Source: Clostridia bacterium (GTDB lineage Bacteria > Bacillota > Clostridia > Acetivibrionales > DSM-27016). From it: a stretch of DNA of 64,000 bases. The translations under genes were made by a program, and so were the position numbers. Shown one piece after another: positions 56,001-64,000 of the stretch. Positions within the stretch are counted from its first letter, which is position 1; each line of letters starts with the position of its first letter. Under the pieces are notes generated by a model, which was not told where the DNA came from, ran no database searches, and saw nothing but the letters and a program-made list of their open reading frames with translations. The stretch covers positions 98,358 through 162,357 of the forward strand of contig JAOAIJ010000039.1 of NCBI GenBank assembly GCA_026414765.1, in the 5' to 3' direction.

Positions 56001-59000
56001 TGAGGAAACTGCCTGATATTTTAACAGGGCAGATATCATCTACGGATGTGCTCTTTCCGGATTCGTCGATGGAATTGCTAGAGGGAATTTATAAAAACAA
56101 TACAACAGCAGATTATTTCAACATTTTGCTGGCGGATGTAGTTGAAGCTTATATTTGCAAAAGAATTTGCGAAGATATGCAAGCAAAGATACGTATTATT
56201 GAAGTTGGAGCAGGTACCGGGGGAACCAGCGCAGTTGTTTTTGACCGGATAAAATCCTATGCCTCAAATCTTGAATATTGTTATACAGATATTTCAAAGT
56301 CATTTTTATTGTATGCAAAGGAAAAATATGGGCCGGATAATCCATATCTTACATATAAAAGCTGGAATGTGGAGCTCCCATTAGCCCAACAAGACATTGA
56401 GGCGGGAGCTTATGACATCGTTATCGCCGCCAATGTGCTTCATGCCACAAAAGATATCAGGCAGGTTATACGCAATACAAAAGCTGCTCTTAAGTGCAAT
56501 GGTATTTTACTTTTGAATGAGATGAGCAGAAAAAGTGTGTTTACCACATTGACCTTTGGACTTCTGGATGGCTGGTGGAGATTTGAGGATCAGGCTTTAA
56601 GAATAATCGGGGCTCCGCTGTTGGAGCCAAAAGTATGGAAAGAAGTCCTGGAAGATGAAGGATTCAGGCATATCAGCTTTCCTGCAGAAGCAGTATTGGA
56701 ATTGGGGCAGCAAATCATTGCTGCTGAAAGTGATGGGGTGGTAAGACAGAAAGCAGTCGGTAGTTTTATACTGAAAGATAACCTGTTTGCAGACCATGAG
56801 AAAGACAATGCCGGTCAATCCGCAACATATAAGGCACTGCCAGCTTTACCTGTGCAAGAGACATTAAGAAATGTGACAAATCCAGCCTTCGATCCATCTG
56901 ATGAAGGTATGCAGAAATATATAATGACAGTAGTTCTTAAGCTGCTGTCAAAAGTTTTGAAGGTGCCGCAGGATGAGATTGACAGCGACATAGCTTTTTC
57001 AGATTACGGGGTGGATTCAGTTCTTGGGATTTCTTTTGTAAATCAAATAAATAGCGAATTTGATATAAAGCTGAACAGTGCTATTCTCTTTGACTACACG
57101 ACGGCAAATCTTTTAGCCGGCTTCATCATAAAAACATACGGAGAAAAAATCAGGGATATGGCTACTACTGCTTTAAGTGGTGCAGCCTCATGGGGGGGCG
57201 CCGGAATTCATGCGGTTATGGCGGGAAATAACGATACTAAGGTTTTGCAGGAAGTGAAACGGGAATTATCTGCTGAACAGCAGGAAATGAAGCTTACAGG
57301 AGATATAGTTCCCACAAAGGAAGATGTAAAAAGATTTAAGCCGGCAGCTATTGCTGTGGTGGGTATAGCAGGTCAGTTTCCGGATGCTGAGGACGTAAAT
57401 ATATTTTGGAACAACATGGAGAATGGGCATGATGGTGTCCATGAACTTTCAAGAACATATCTGGATCAAAGCAGATACTATGATTGCAGAAAGCAGGCCG
57501 GTAAGACCTATTGCAAGTGGGGCGGCATTTTAGAGGGAAGGGATTGCTTTGACCCACTGTTTTTCAATATCTCGCCCCGGGAAGCAGAATCCATGAATCC
57601 ACATCAGAGGCTGATAATGCAGGAAAGCTGGAAGGCTTTGGAGGATGCCGGCTATAATCCGAAATCATTGGCAGGCTCTCAGGTTGGCGTATTCATCGGA
57701 GCCGAACCTGCAAACTATTTTTATGAATCATTTACAGGCTCCTCAGATGCTATTGTTGCCTCACGCTTGTCCTATTATTTGAATTTGAACGGGCCAGCCC
57801 TTGTGGTAAATACAGGCTGTTCCTCTTCGGCAGCGGCTATACATCTGGCTTGCGAGAGCTTACGGAATGAAGAATCGTCATTGGCGCTCGCGGGAGGAGT
57901 TTACGCGAAGCTCGACCATACTACTCTTGTGACACTTTCGGATATTGAGATGATTTCTCCTACAGGCAGGTGTTTGACCTTCGACGAAAGGGCTGATGGA
58001 ACCATTATGTCGGAAGGTGTAGGTATGGTAGTCCTGAAGCGGCTTTGCGATGCTGTAGCTGACGGAGACCATATCTATGGAGTTATTGCAGGTTCAGGAA
58101 TGAATCAGGACGGTGCCAGCAACGGAATTACAGCTCCAAACGGCTTGGCACAGGAGCGGTTAATTACAGACACATATAAAAAGTATGGCATTAATCCTGA
58201 GGAAATAACCTATGTGGAAGCCCACGGGACAGGTACAAAGCTGGGAGACCCGGTGGAGGCCAATGCCCTTATCCGTGCCTTCAGGCAGTTTACAGATAAA
58301 AAATGCTATTGTGCCATAGGGAGTGCAAAATCTTATATCGGTCATACCGGTGCCGCTGCGGGGGTAATAAGCTTAATCAAGGTATTATTATCTTTAAGGC
58401 ATCGCAAGATTCCAGGTTTATTAAATTTTAAGAAGCAAAATCCTTTGATTGATTTTAATGATGCGGCTTTCTATATAAATACCGGGTTAATCGAATGGAA
58501 AAACGACAATAACAGGCCTTTAACGGCCGCACTGAATGCTTTTGGACATAGCGGGACTAATGTCCATCTGGTTATTCAGGAGTATCATCAGAATGACCAA
58601 GCTTTCCTTACTAAAGATAACGGTCCGGTACTTATTCCTCTTTCAGCCAGAAATGAAGACCGTTTGAAAGAATATGCGGCTAAGCTCAAGGATTTTTTAG
58701 AGAATTTGATTTCAAATCAATACGCTGGCGAGGCAAGGAAAAACCATACAATACTAAGCCTGGGGTCGCTGGCCTATACCCTGCAAAGAGGCAGGGAGGC
58801 GATGGAGGAACGTATAATTTTCCTTGTGCATAATGTATCGGAATTAATCAGCGGACTGGAAAGCTTCATCGAAGGTAAAACCGGGGTGGACAACTTTTGG
58901 AGCGGGCAAATCAGGAAGGATAAAAACCAGCTTCATGTCTTCGATACGGAGGAAGACACAAAGGAAATCATTGATAAATGGGTCTCAAATGGCAATTTGA

Positions 59001-62000
59001 GAAAGTTAGGGGAGCTTTGGGCAAAGGGTTTTGATATAAATTGGGAGGCTCTTTATGACGGGATAAAGCCGAAGCGTATGAGTTTACCCACCTATCCATT
59101 TGCCAGGGAGTATTACCGGGCGCCTCTAGTCGAATCTGAATCAGGTGATAGTCAAGATATAGGAACATGTGGCCATTTGCCCCTGCTGCAGGCATCCATC
59201 CATCCATTTCTACACCAAAATACCTCCGATCTTTTGGAGCAGCGCTTCAGTTCAATCTTCACCGGTGAGGAGTTCTTTCTGGCCGGCCATGTGGTAAATA
59301 GGCAGAAGGTATTGCCGGGAGTAGCTTATCTTGAAATGGCCCGGGCAGCGGCAGATCAGGCGGCGGGGAGGTTTGATGCAGCACGGACGGGAATCCGGCT
59401 GAAGAATGTAGTTTGGGCAAAACCTGTTGTGGTAGAAACAGAACCGGTCAATGTGCATATCGGGTTATATCCTGAGGAAAACGGGGAAATTGCCTATGAA
59501 ATATATAGTGAAGCGGGCGAGGAGAAGGTGGTACACAGCCAGGGCAGTGCTTTGCTGACCGGTATTACCGGAAAATCCCGGTTGGATATTCAAGAGCTGC
59601 AGCATCGGTGCAGCAAGGACAAACTTTCATCTGACAGGTGCTATGAAGCTTTTAAAGCAATAGGATTGGACTATGGCCATGGATACCGGGGTATAGAGAA
59701 GGTACTCATTGGACAGGGGGAAGTATTGGCGAAGTTAACCTTACCTTCATCCGTCTTAAATACACAGGGACAGTATGTGATGCATCCCGCTATGCTGGAT
59801 TCGGCGTTACAGGCATCAATAGGCTTACTGGGTGTACCGGATGAACATAAACTTTCCCTGCCCTTTGCACTGGATGAGTTGGAAGTACTTGACGGATGCA
59901 CTTCGGAAATGTGGGCTTATGTAAAGTACAGTGAAGGTTGCAAAGCAGGGGATAAAGTAGAGAAGCTCGATATTGTCCTGTGTGATGGACAGGGTAATGT
60001 CAGCGTACGTATGAGAGGATTTTCGTTAAGGGTGCTGGGGGCTGATTTGCAAGACGCTAAGACTGCTTTACCTGTAAGTAATGGTGAAATACCGGAAGGG
60101 CGCGTCATGCTGGCTCCGGTATGGGATGCGGTTCCGGTTGAAAAAGGACAGACGTTACCATTGCCATCCGCAAGAATTGTATTAATGGGAGGTACAAATG
60201 AAAACCGGAGTCTGGTACGACAGCACTATCCTGAAGCGCATATATTTGAAATACAAGAGGAAGAGGGCATAGAAGCAATCGCCCAAAAGTTGAAGGAATA
60301 TGGAGTTATAGATCATATATTCTGGATTGCGCCATATTATCCCATAGAATCCCTGGCAATGAATATGGTGATAGAAGAACAGAACCGTGGCGTTATACAG
60401 GTATTCAGAATAATCAAAGCATTATTGGAATTAGGCTATGACAGCCGGGAACTGGGATTTGACATAATAACTCTGCAGGCTCAACCTATCCACATAGGCG
60501 ATATTGTGAACCCGTCACATGCAAGTGTGCATGGGTTTGCTGGTTCCCTTGCCAAGGAGTATCCTGATTGGAGAATCAGGGTTATAGATCTGGAAGCGGG
60601 ATATAAATGGCCTCTTGAGGAAATATTCACACTGGTGCCGGAGCCTTATGGGAGTCCTTTGGTTTACCGGAACGGCGAGTGGTATCGTCAGCAGGTGATA
60701 CCGGTAGACTACAACACTACCGGTAAAACAACGTATAAGACTGGCGGAGTATACGTGGTCATAGGTGGAGCCGGGGGAATAGGCGAGGCCTGGAGCGAAT
60801 ATATGATAAAAACTTACCGGGCTCGGATAATCTGGATTGGCCGCAGGGAAAAAAATACGGAAATCCAGGAAAAGTTGGATAAGCTTGCAGCACTGGGGAC
60901 TGCCCCACATTACATTGCCGCGGATGCTGCCGATCTGAAAGCTCTGTTGAAAGCTTATAAAGATATTAAAAAGCGGTATGCGCAAATCAATGGAGTGATT
61001 CATTCAGCCATTGTCTTGCAGGATCAAAGCCTTGCCAGGATGGATGAGGAGCGGTTTAAGACCTCACTTTCGGCAAAAGTGGATGTCAGTGTGAGGATAG
61101 CTCAGGTATTCGGAAAGGAGCCCCTTGATTTTGTCCTGTTTTTCTCTGCTATCCAGTCATTTATAAAAGCTCCGGGGCAGAGTAACTATGCGGCAGGGTG
61201 TACTTTTAAGGATGCTTTTGCACACCAGCTTGACAGGGAGTGGCCCTGTCAAGTGAAAGTTATGAACTGGGGCTATTGGGGGAGCACCGGGGTTGTAGCG
61301 TCCCCGGAATACCGGGAACGTATGACCAAAGCGGGTATAGGCTCTATTGATACTGAGGAAGCTATGGAAGCATTGGAAAGACTTCTGTCGGGAGATATGA
61401 ATCAGGTCGCGTTTATAAAAACAACACGGTCGACTACGGTTGAAGGGATAAATTACGGTGAGTTGATTACGGTTTGTCCGGAAAGCACAATGCCTGATGT
61501 TCATACCGTACTTGGACATATTCCCAAGCTTCCGAGACCGGAAAAAACTTTTGGCATTGAGGCGGTTAACAACATGAAGGGAGAGCTGCCGACTCCGGCA
61601 CAAGAAATGGATGAAATGCTTGGAAAGCTGCTTTGGGGGCAATTACAGGCTGTCGGAATATTCAAAGAAGAAAAATTTGCTTTGGTAGACCCTAAAACCC
61701 GTGTCATCAGCTTATATGCCCGATGGCTCGAAGAGAGCCTCGATATCCTGACACGCAGAGATTACCTTGCATCTTGTGACGGATTTGTCATGGTTGTTGA
61801 TAAGACAAGGGTTGATATAGATGCATTATGGCGGGAATGGGATGAAAAAAAGGTGCGCTGGCTGGAAGCGGAAGGGCTGAAGGCTTCGGTAGTATTGGCA
61901 GAGGCCACTCTCAGGGTATTGCCAGAAATACTCACCGGAAAGATTCCGGCCACCGATATCATATTTCCGGATTCCTCACTCAAGCTGGTAGAAGGGATAT

Positions 62001-64000
62001 ACAGACAGAATCCGGTTGCCGACTACTTCAACGAAGTGCTTGCAAGCCTGGTAGAGGCCTATGTGAAAGAGCGCATCAAACAGGAGCCTGCTGCCCGGAT
62101 ACGGCTCCTGGAAATAGGGGCGGGTACCGGTGGCACCACTGCAGTGGTTTTACAAAGGTTAAGGCCTTATAAGGAATATATAGGGGAATATTGCTATACC
62201 GATATTTCCAAAGCATTTTTACTGCATGCTGAAAAGGAATATGGAGGAGAAAATCCGTATTTGACATACAAAATCTTAAACATTGAAGAGGCGATTGACA
62301 AACAGGAAGTCAATGAGGGTGTATATGATCTGATGATTGCCACTAATGTTCTGCATGCGACGAGGAATATCCGGCAGACATTGCGCAATGCCAAGGCAGC
62401 CTTGAAAAAGAATGGCTTAATACTTTTAAATGAAATAAGCGGCAATATCCTGTTCACTCATCTGACTTTCGGGTTGTTGGAGGGCTGGTGGGTGTATGAA
62501 GATCCGATGTTACGTATTCCGGGGTGTCCCGGACTATATCCTGATACCTGGCAAAGGGTACTGGAAAGAGAAGGATTCCGGCCAGTCTTATTTCCAGCCA
62601 TTGAGGAGCATAATTTAGGTCATCAGATTATTGCGTCTCAAAGCGACGGGGTCATACGTAAAAAACAATTGCTCAGACAGGCACCGGTGAAGCAGGCTAT
62701 AATAGCGGAGATTATGGAAAAAGAAGCGGAAAAACTGAAAAAGGGCGGAACACAAGCAGACGAAACCGGGCTGGCTACCCTACGTGAGAAAAGTACTTTA
62801 TATCTGAAGAAACTGGTTGGAGAAACGCTTAAGATTCCAAGCCATAAGATAGATTCGAGCGAGCCATTGGAAAAGTACGGGATAGATTCGATTTTAGTGG
62901 TCCGACTGACCAATAACCTGCGTAAAGTGATGGATAATATCAGCAGTACCTTGTTTTTTGAGTATCAGACTATAGATGCATTAGTAGAGCATTTCATAGA
63001 TACGAGGAAGGCTTCGTTAATTAGCTTGGTGGGTATGGAGAATGAGGAGCCTGGTGGGCTTCTTGCCGATGAAAAAATTTCCGGTCCATTGTTATCAGAG
63101 CGGATCAAATTACCTATGAAGAGGCATCGGCGCTTTATGCCGGTGGCTGATCAGGGAGTTGCGACACCTTCTGTCACGGTTAAGGATATAGCAATTATAG
63201 GTCTTTCAGGGCGATACCCCGGGGCAAGAAATGTGGATGAATTCTGGAATAACCTGAAGGCCGGCAAAAACTGCATTTCCGAAATTCCCGAAGACCGCTG
63301 GGACTGGCGGAAATACTACGATGAAGAAAAAGGGAAACGTGGATGCATATATACGAAATGGGGCGGATTTATTGAAGATATAGATAAGTTCGATCCTCTA
63401 TTTTTCAGTATCTCACCCCGTGAAGCCGAGCGGATGGATCCCCAGGAGCGTTTATTTTTAGAAACGGCTTATGCCTGTATTGAGGATGCGGGGTATGTGC
63501 CTGCAACCCTTGGCAATAGCAGGAGAATCGGTGTTTTTGTAGGAGTAATGAATGGAAACTATCCGGTTGGAGCCAACTACTCGTCCATAGCCAACCGGGT
63601 TTCATATGTGTTTAACTTCCAGGGACCAAGCATAGCAGTGGATACTGCCTGCTCCTCCTCACTGACTGCAATTCATTTGGCTCTGGAAAGCCTGTATAGC
63701 GGGATAAGCGAGTGTGCAATTGCAGGTGGCGTCAATTTAATATCGGATGCCAAACACTATGTGAATTTATCGTCAATGACCATGCTTTCTCCGGGTAACC
63801 TGTGCAGGTCTTTCGGTGACAAGGCCGATGGCTTTATAGATGCGGAAGGCGTAGGGGCCATTATCTTAAAGCCATTGCAAAAGGCTATTGAGGACGGGGA
63901 TCATATTTATGGAGTCATAAAGGGGAGCATGATCAATGCCGGAGGAAAGACCAACGGCTATACCGTGCCAAACCCAAATGCCCAGTTCCAGCTTGTTTCA
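50084..64000 (+). CDS. Trans-AT modular polyketide synthase PKS2 (3' end outside window): DH-ACP-DH-like / KS-KR-cMT-ACP / KS-DH-KR-cMT-ACP / KS...
   Basis: 4639 codons with no stop to the window edge. The ATG at 50084 overlaps the PKS1 stop by seven bases (ATGGTAA) and has GGGGGG seven bases upstream inside PKS1. It opens directly with a DH (His20 in GHIVHGQALLPG, Asp192 in HPALIDGA), then ACP (Ser351) and a second double-hotdog DH-like domain (about 425-670; His434, Asn604 where Asp is expected). Next module: KS (Cys883 in DTMCSSS, His1018, His1058), KR (GVYVIAGGSGTVG near 1592, Tyr1742), C-methyltransferase (EVGAGTGGTS, 2040-2049), ACP (Ser2312). Next: KS (Cys2579 in NTGCSSS, His2714, His2754), DH (His3069, Asp3239 in MLDSALQ), KR (Tyr3702), C-methyltransferase (EIGAGTGGTT, 4010-4019), ACP (Ser4269). 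A further KS begins at about 4368 (Cys4523) and is cut. No AT, ER or TE is seen. Malonyl is presumably loaded by a separate AT. Confidence 0.93.
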   Translation, partial: MVKNIYSLTITADNPIIKGHIVHGQALLPGLAYIDMLYQLVQDTMGLDYRKHCLKRLSISNPMIVKESQPLKLRISSEKMSNYWKIAVQGVEANCRGDKSLEKLYITAELHEEIITLGGEINIEAMKQAATQCVDIETEYAAARKLGLVHQGMIKARGNVYLTDPGCLIDVKVDDTYHGKASNFLFHPALIDGAGMAAGVLNEKCDTGDDEGLYLPLCYEAFFCTEPLHTHCYAMVSLSSLHMVNEIRAMDIAFFNTGGRQIGELKGITAKRVRFKEQINPDIRKGVPISLQGTPAMPETTPQNYNENIIEMNTVSANITIKLQEIFSKYLNRPAFEIDPARGFFELGLESSQLLALVQDIESSFGLSLNPTLLFEYDNLRELSGYLANRRDEEGANHHLGAIEEQKNYSLKEDIISNSNTYEFYENEAFLQDHLVYKQPALMGVTHPCAVLETYTKNNPGAYPVELKNIRFMGGPITLNKGETVHLQVQFYENKGETSFKTYYHVAEPGHMKPCCKGKCIQSIKEPPGAMDIVAMLSQSESVDGKRIEEWYRAIKDFTIGPMLQTIDSAYIYSQSVFISKVCLSGKLRKGDVSRFVFDPLLLNSCYLLYFKDGEKQSDNIFIPLMIESLTVFKPMTETAYIVKTVRCQKSGFVSFDAIVLSEKGDVIAEIINASMKEVLAPSLLKNMSLPLSKPEFVTGNKSGEEKPQGLDIAIVGLAGRYPQCENIKEFWNNLCAGKDCITEIPKERWDWRKYYSEDRMENGCAYSKWGGFIDNVDCFDPLFFNISPREAELMDPQERLFLEHCWIALEDAGYTREKLHNTTNSEVGVYVGVMHQEYPLYAAESSARGQRFGLGGGISSIATRVSYFCDLHGPSMAIDTMCSSSLTAIYMACQALKEKRIHAALAGGVNLSIHPNKYLLLSQGQFISSKGHCESFGEGGDGYIPGEGVGVLFLKRLDDARRDKDHIYAVIKGAEVNHGGRTGGYTVPNPKPQSMVIDRAMKEAMVDPGTISYIEAHGTGTKLGDPIEIAGLTRAFGDKAKAKQYCWIGSVKSNIGHCESAAGVAGVTKVLLQMKFGKIVPSLHSRELNHNIDFIATPFIVNQELRDWERPVVNGQEQPRRAGISSFGAGGSNAHIVIEEYLPDEQGQLLAPLNPQNPAIIVLSAKNEDRLKERVQQLLTEIGERQSSGISLADMAYTLQVGREAMEERMAIIVRTVKELEEKLKAFLEGKNDTEDLYRGQVKHNKDALAALAADEEMQEVIEKWVQRRKYGKLLELWVKGLVFDWNKLYGDDKPHCISLPTYPFARQRYWVPKTDDCFRITTPDAGQEVAVDTQQFEQGYLREQLAELMYLPVWEEQAVPASGIQIQPNIILIVYTGSSAVFKETIVDNCRQHTSVKTIVQIRLCSETKKLSEHEWQCGVDDPDGFETCLCEYTSIDSIFFLSEFQSEVLRDINKLSQSQHSGELQLLRLIKLLKRKFVSDAPMDCYVITQDNYCLRDTNINPYGGGITGLAYAAAQGDCKFLVRNIDISIEDLEDYRKQNSLLKMILNENPSDHGEVIKLKDGRRYRQAFLKMDSTLTKKTEGLKQEGVYVIAGGSGTVGRIITGYLIREYNAKVIWIGRKPERSEEVQEKLVAMNALGQAPLYIQADVTDLKQLKQAVNKIKKQYSGINGAIFSGLVFTFENSIYKTTEQEFLDILSVKTRGSLNFYSAFQHETLDFMCFFSSGQAFSFSGAANLSAYASGITFSDTFVRYIQGKAKFPVGAINWGFWDSSVKDTPLGDKISSLEDREGFDCFNSIAGLLQCGLSQVVCIKVSRSLNELMNCKEEIATVYDRSSRPILRSLLNNLGTREYPGGNLLSSYIPEGMAQWVPKMLFIQMRNLLFRQKGVPMEIAGIRKAAGIIDKYGLWLKECLNILEAYGYVQSDAVRITANDSPELQDVENVWREWDSVKESFCSNPDWKASIRLLDVCLRKLPDILTGQISSTDVLFPDSSMELLEGIYKNNTTADYFNILLADVVEAYICKRICEDMQAKIRIIEVGAGTGGTSAVVFDRIKSYASNLEYCYTDISKSFLLYAKEKYGPDNPYLTYKSWNVELPLAQQDIEAGAYDIVIAANVLHATKDIRQVIRNTKAALKCNGILLLNEMSRKSVFTTLTFGLLDGWWRFEDQALRIIGAPLLEPKVWKEVLEDEGFRHISFPAEAVLELGQQIIAAESDGVVRQKAVGSFILKDNLFADHEKDNAGQSATYKALPALPVQETLRNVTNPAFDPSDEGMQKYIMTVVLKLLSKVLKVPQDEIDSDIAFSDYGVDSVLGISFVNQINSEFDIKLNSAILFDYTTANLLAGFIIKTYGEKIRDMATTALSGAASWGGAGIHAVMAGNNDTKVLQEVKRELSAEQQEMKLTGDIVPTKEDVKRFKPAAIAVVGIAGQFPDAEDVNIFWNNMENGHDGVHELSRTYLDQSRYYDCRKQAGKTYCKWGGILEGRDCFDPLFFNISPREAESMNPHQRLIMQESWKALEDAGYNPKSLAGSQVGVFIGAEPANYFYESFTGSSDAIVASRLSYYLNLNGPALVVNTGCSSSAAAIHLACESLRNEESSLALAGGVYAKLDHTTLVTLSDIEMISPTGRCLTFDERADGTIMSEGVGMVVLKRLCDAVADGDHIYGVIAGSGMNQDGASNGITAPNGLAQERLITDTYKKYGINPEEITYVEAHGTGTKLGDPVEANALIRAFRQFTDKKCYCAIGSAKSYIGHTGAAAGVISLIKVLLSLRHRKIPGLLNFKKQNPLIDFNDAAFYINTGLIEWKNDNNRPLTAALNAFGHSGTNVHLVIQEYHQNDQAFLTKDNGPVLIPLSARNEDRLKEYAAKLKDFLENLISNQYAGEARKNHTILSLGSLAYTLQRGREAMEERIIFLVHNVSELISGLESFIEGKTGVDNFWSGQIRKDKNQLHVFDTEEDTKEIIDKWVSNGNLRKLGELWAKGFDINWEALYDGIKPKRMSLPTYPFAREYYRAPLVESESGDSQDIGTCGHLPLLQASIHPFLHQNTSDLLEQRFSSIFTGEEFFLAGHVVNRQKVLPGVAYLEMARAAADQAAGRFDAARTGIRLKNVVWAKPVVVETEPVNVHIGLYPEENGEIAYEIYSEAGEEKVVHSQGSALLTGITGKSRLDIQELQHRCSKDKLSSDRCYEAFKAIGLDYGHGYRGIEKVLIGQGEVLAKLTLPSSVLNTQGQYVMHPAMLDSALQASIGLLGVPDEHKLSLPFALDELEVLDGCTSEMWAYVKYSEGCKAGDKVEKLDIVLCDGQGNVSVRMRGFSLRVLGADLQDAKTALPVSNGEIPEGRVMLAPVWDAVPVEKGQTLPLPSARIVLMGGTNENRSLVRQHYPEAHIFEIQEEEGIEAIAQKLKEYGVIDHIFWIAPYYPIESLAMNMVIEEQNRGVIQVFRIIKALLELGYDSRELGFDIITLQAQPIHIGDIVNPSHASVHGFAGSLAKEYPDWRIRVIDLEAGYKWPLEEIFTLVPEPYGSPLVYRNGEWYRQQVIPVDYNTTGKTTYKTGGVYVVIGGAGGIGEAWSEYMIKTYRARIIWIGRREKNTEIQEKLDKLAALGTAPHYIAADAADLKALLKAYKDIKKRYAQINGVIHSAIVLQDQSLARMDEERFKTSLSAKVDVSVRIAQVFGKEPLDFVLFFSAIQSFIKAPGQSNYAAGCTFKDAFAHQLDREWPCQVKVMNWGYWGSTGVVASPEYRERMTKAGIGSIDTEEAMEALERLLSGDMNQVAFIKTTRSTTVEGINYGELITVCPESTMPDVHTVLGHIPKLPRPEKTFGIEAVNNMKGELPTPAQEMDEMLGKLLWGQLQAVGIFKEEKFALVDPKTRVISLYARWLEESLDILTRRDYLASCDGFVMVVDKTRVDIDALWREWDEKKVRWLEAEGLKASVVLAEATLRVLPEILTGKIPATDIIFPDSSLKLVEGIYRQNPVADYFNEVLASLVEAYVKERIKQEPAARIRLLEIGAGTGGTTAVVLQRLRPYKEYIGEYCYTDISKAFLLHAEKEYGGENPYLTYKILNIEEAIDKQEVNEGVYDLMIATNVLHATRNIRQTLRNAKAALKKNGLILLNEISGNILFTHLTFGLLEGWWVYEDPMLRIPGCPGLYPDTWQRVLEREGFRPVLFPAIEEHNLGHQIIASQSDGVIRKKQLLRQAPVKQAIIAEIMEKEAEKLKKGGTQADETGLATLREKSTLYLKKLVGETLKIPSHKIDSSEPLEKYGIDSILVVRLTNNLRKVMDNISSTLFFEYQTIDALVEHFIDTRKASLISLVGMENEEPGGLLADEKISGPLLSERIKLPMKRHRRFMPVADQGVATPSVTVKDIAIIGLSGRYPGARNVDEFWNNLKAGKNCISEIPEDRWDWRKYYDEEKGKRGCIYTKWGGFIEDIDKFDPLFFSISPREAERMDPQERLFLETAYACIEDAGYVPATLGNSRRIGVFVGVMNGNYPVGANYSSIANRVSYVFNFQGPSIAVDTACSSSLTAIHLALESLYSGISECAIAGGVNLISDAKHYVNLSSMTMLSPGNLCRSFGDKADGFIDAEGVGAIILKPLQKAIEDGDHIYGVIKGSMINAGGKTNGYTVPNPNAQFQLVS

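Overview
The window looks like chromosomal DNA of a low-GC, endospore-forming Firmicute of the class Clostridia. Signs of this are an alpha/beta-type small acid-soluble spore protein, a GerA-type germinant receptor operon, strong GGAGG ribosome sites, several TTG and GTG starts, and AT-rich intergenic DNA. The gene content fits the mesophilic cellulolytic clostridia (Ruminiclostridium-like), but I cannot name a species from sequence alone.

Layout. 1-700: blaR1 (cut by the window edge) and blaI on the minus strand, behind a promoter carrying two BlaI-type operators. 906-10250: arginine and carbamoyl-phosphate genes on the minus strand (argD-carA-carB-argF-GNAT as one operon, argB separately), with a PilZ gene between the two units. 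The argD and argB promoters are built alike, each with an ArgR-type box over its -35 and spacer. 10475-20070: plus-strand housekeeping genes: an MsmX/UgpC-type sugar ABC ATPase, a CdaR/PucR regulator, ftsE-ftsX-EnvC-like-ctpA, an SASP, a methyltransferase, an alkyltransferase-like protein, a cold-shock protein and Hsp33. 20190-20717: five tRNA genes (Val, Asp, Phe, Gly, Cys). 20673-24907: a 4.2-kb integrated element inserted at tRNA-Cys, flanked by a 47-bp imperfect repeat, with a tyrosine recombinase, a sigma-like protein and an AraC/GyrI regulator. 25223-30218: LysE exporter, SDR oxidoreductase, metallophosphoesterase, membrane and hypothetical proteins, and one gene remnant. 30254-34300: gerA-gerC-gerD-gerB germination operon on the minus strand.

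34950-64000 is the most unusual part. A NusG paralogue of the LoaP type lies just upstream of a trans-AT modular polyketide synthase (PKS) locus, which continues past the right edge. The leader between loaP and the first PKS gene carries an intrinsic-terminator hairpin, so transcription of the giant operon probably depends on LoaP antitermination. PKS1 (4794 aa) reads MT-GNAT-ACP / KS-KR-ACP / KS-ACP-ACP / KS-KR-ACP / KS0. PKS2 (at least 4639 aa) reads DH-ACP-(DH-like) / KS-KR-cMT-ACP / KS-DH-KR-cMT-ACP / KS... No module has an AT. The loading module resembles the AprA/SxtA/GphF initiation type that builds a methylated starter. The tandem ACPs carry the tryptophan flag of beta-branching carrier proteins. 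The non-elongating KS0 and its DH are split across the two proteins. The inferred product is a reduced, C-methylated, beta-branched polyketide. The trans-AT, the HMG-synthase cassette and the release domain must lie outside the window.
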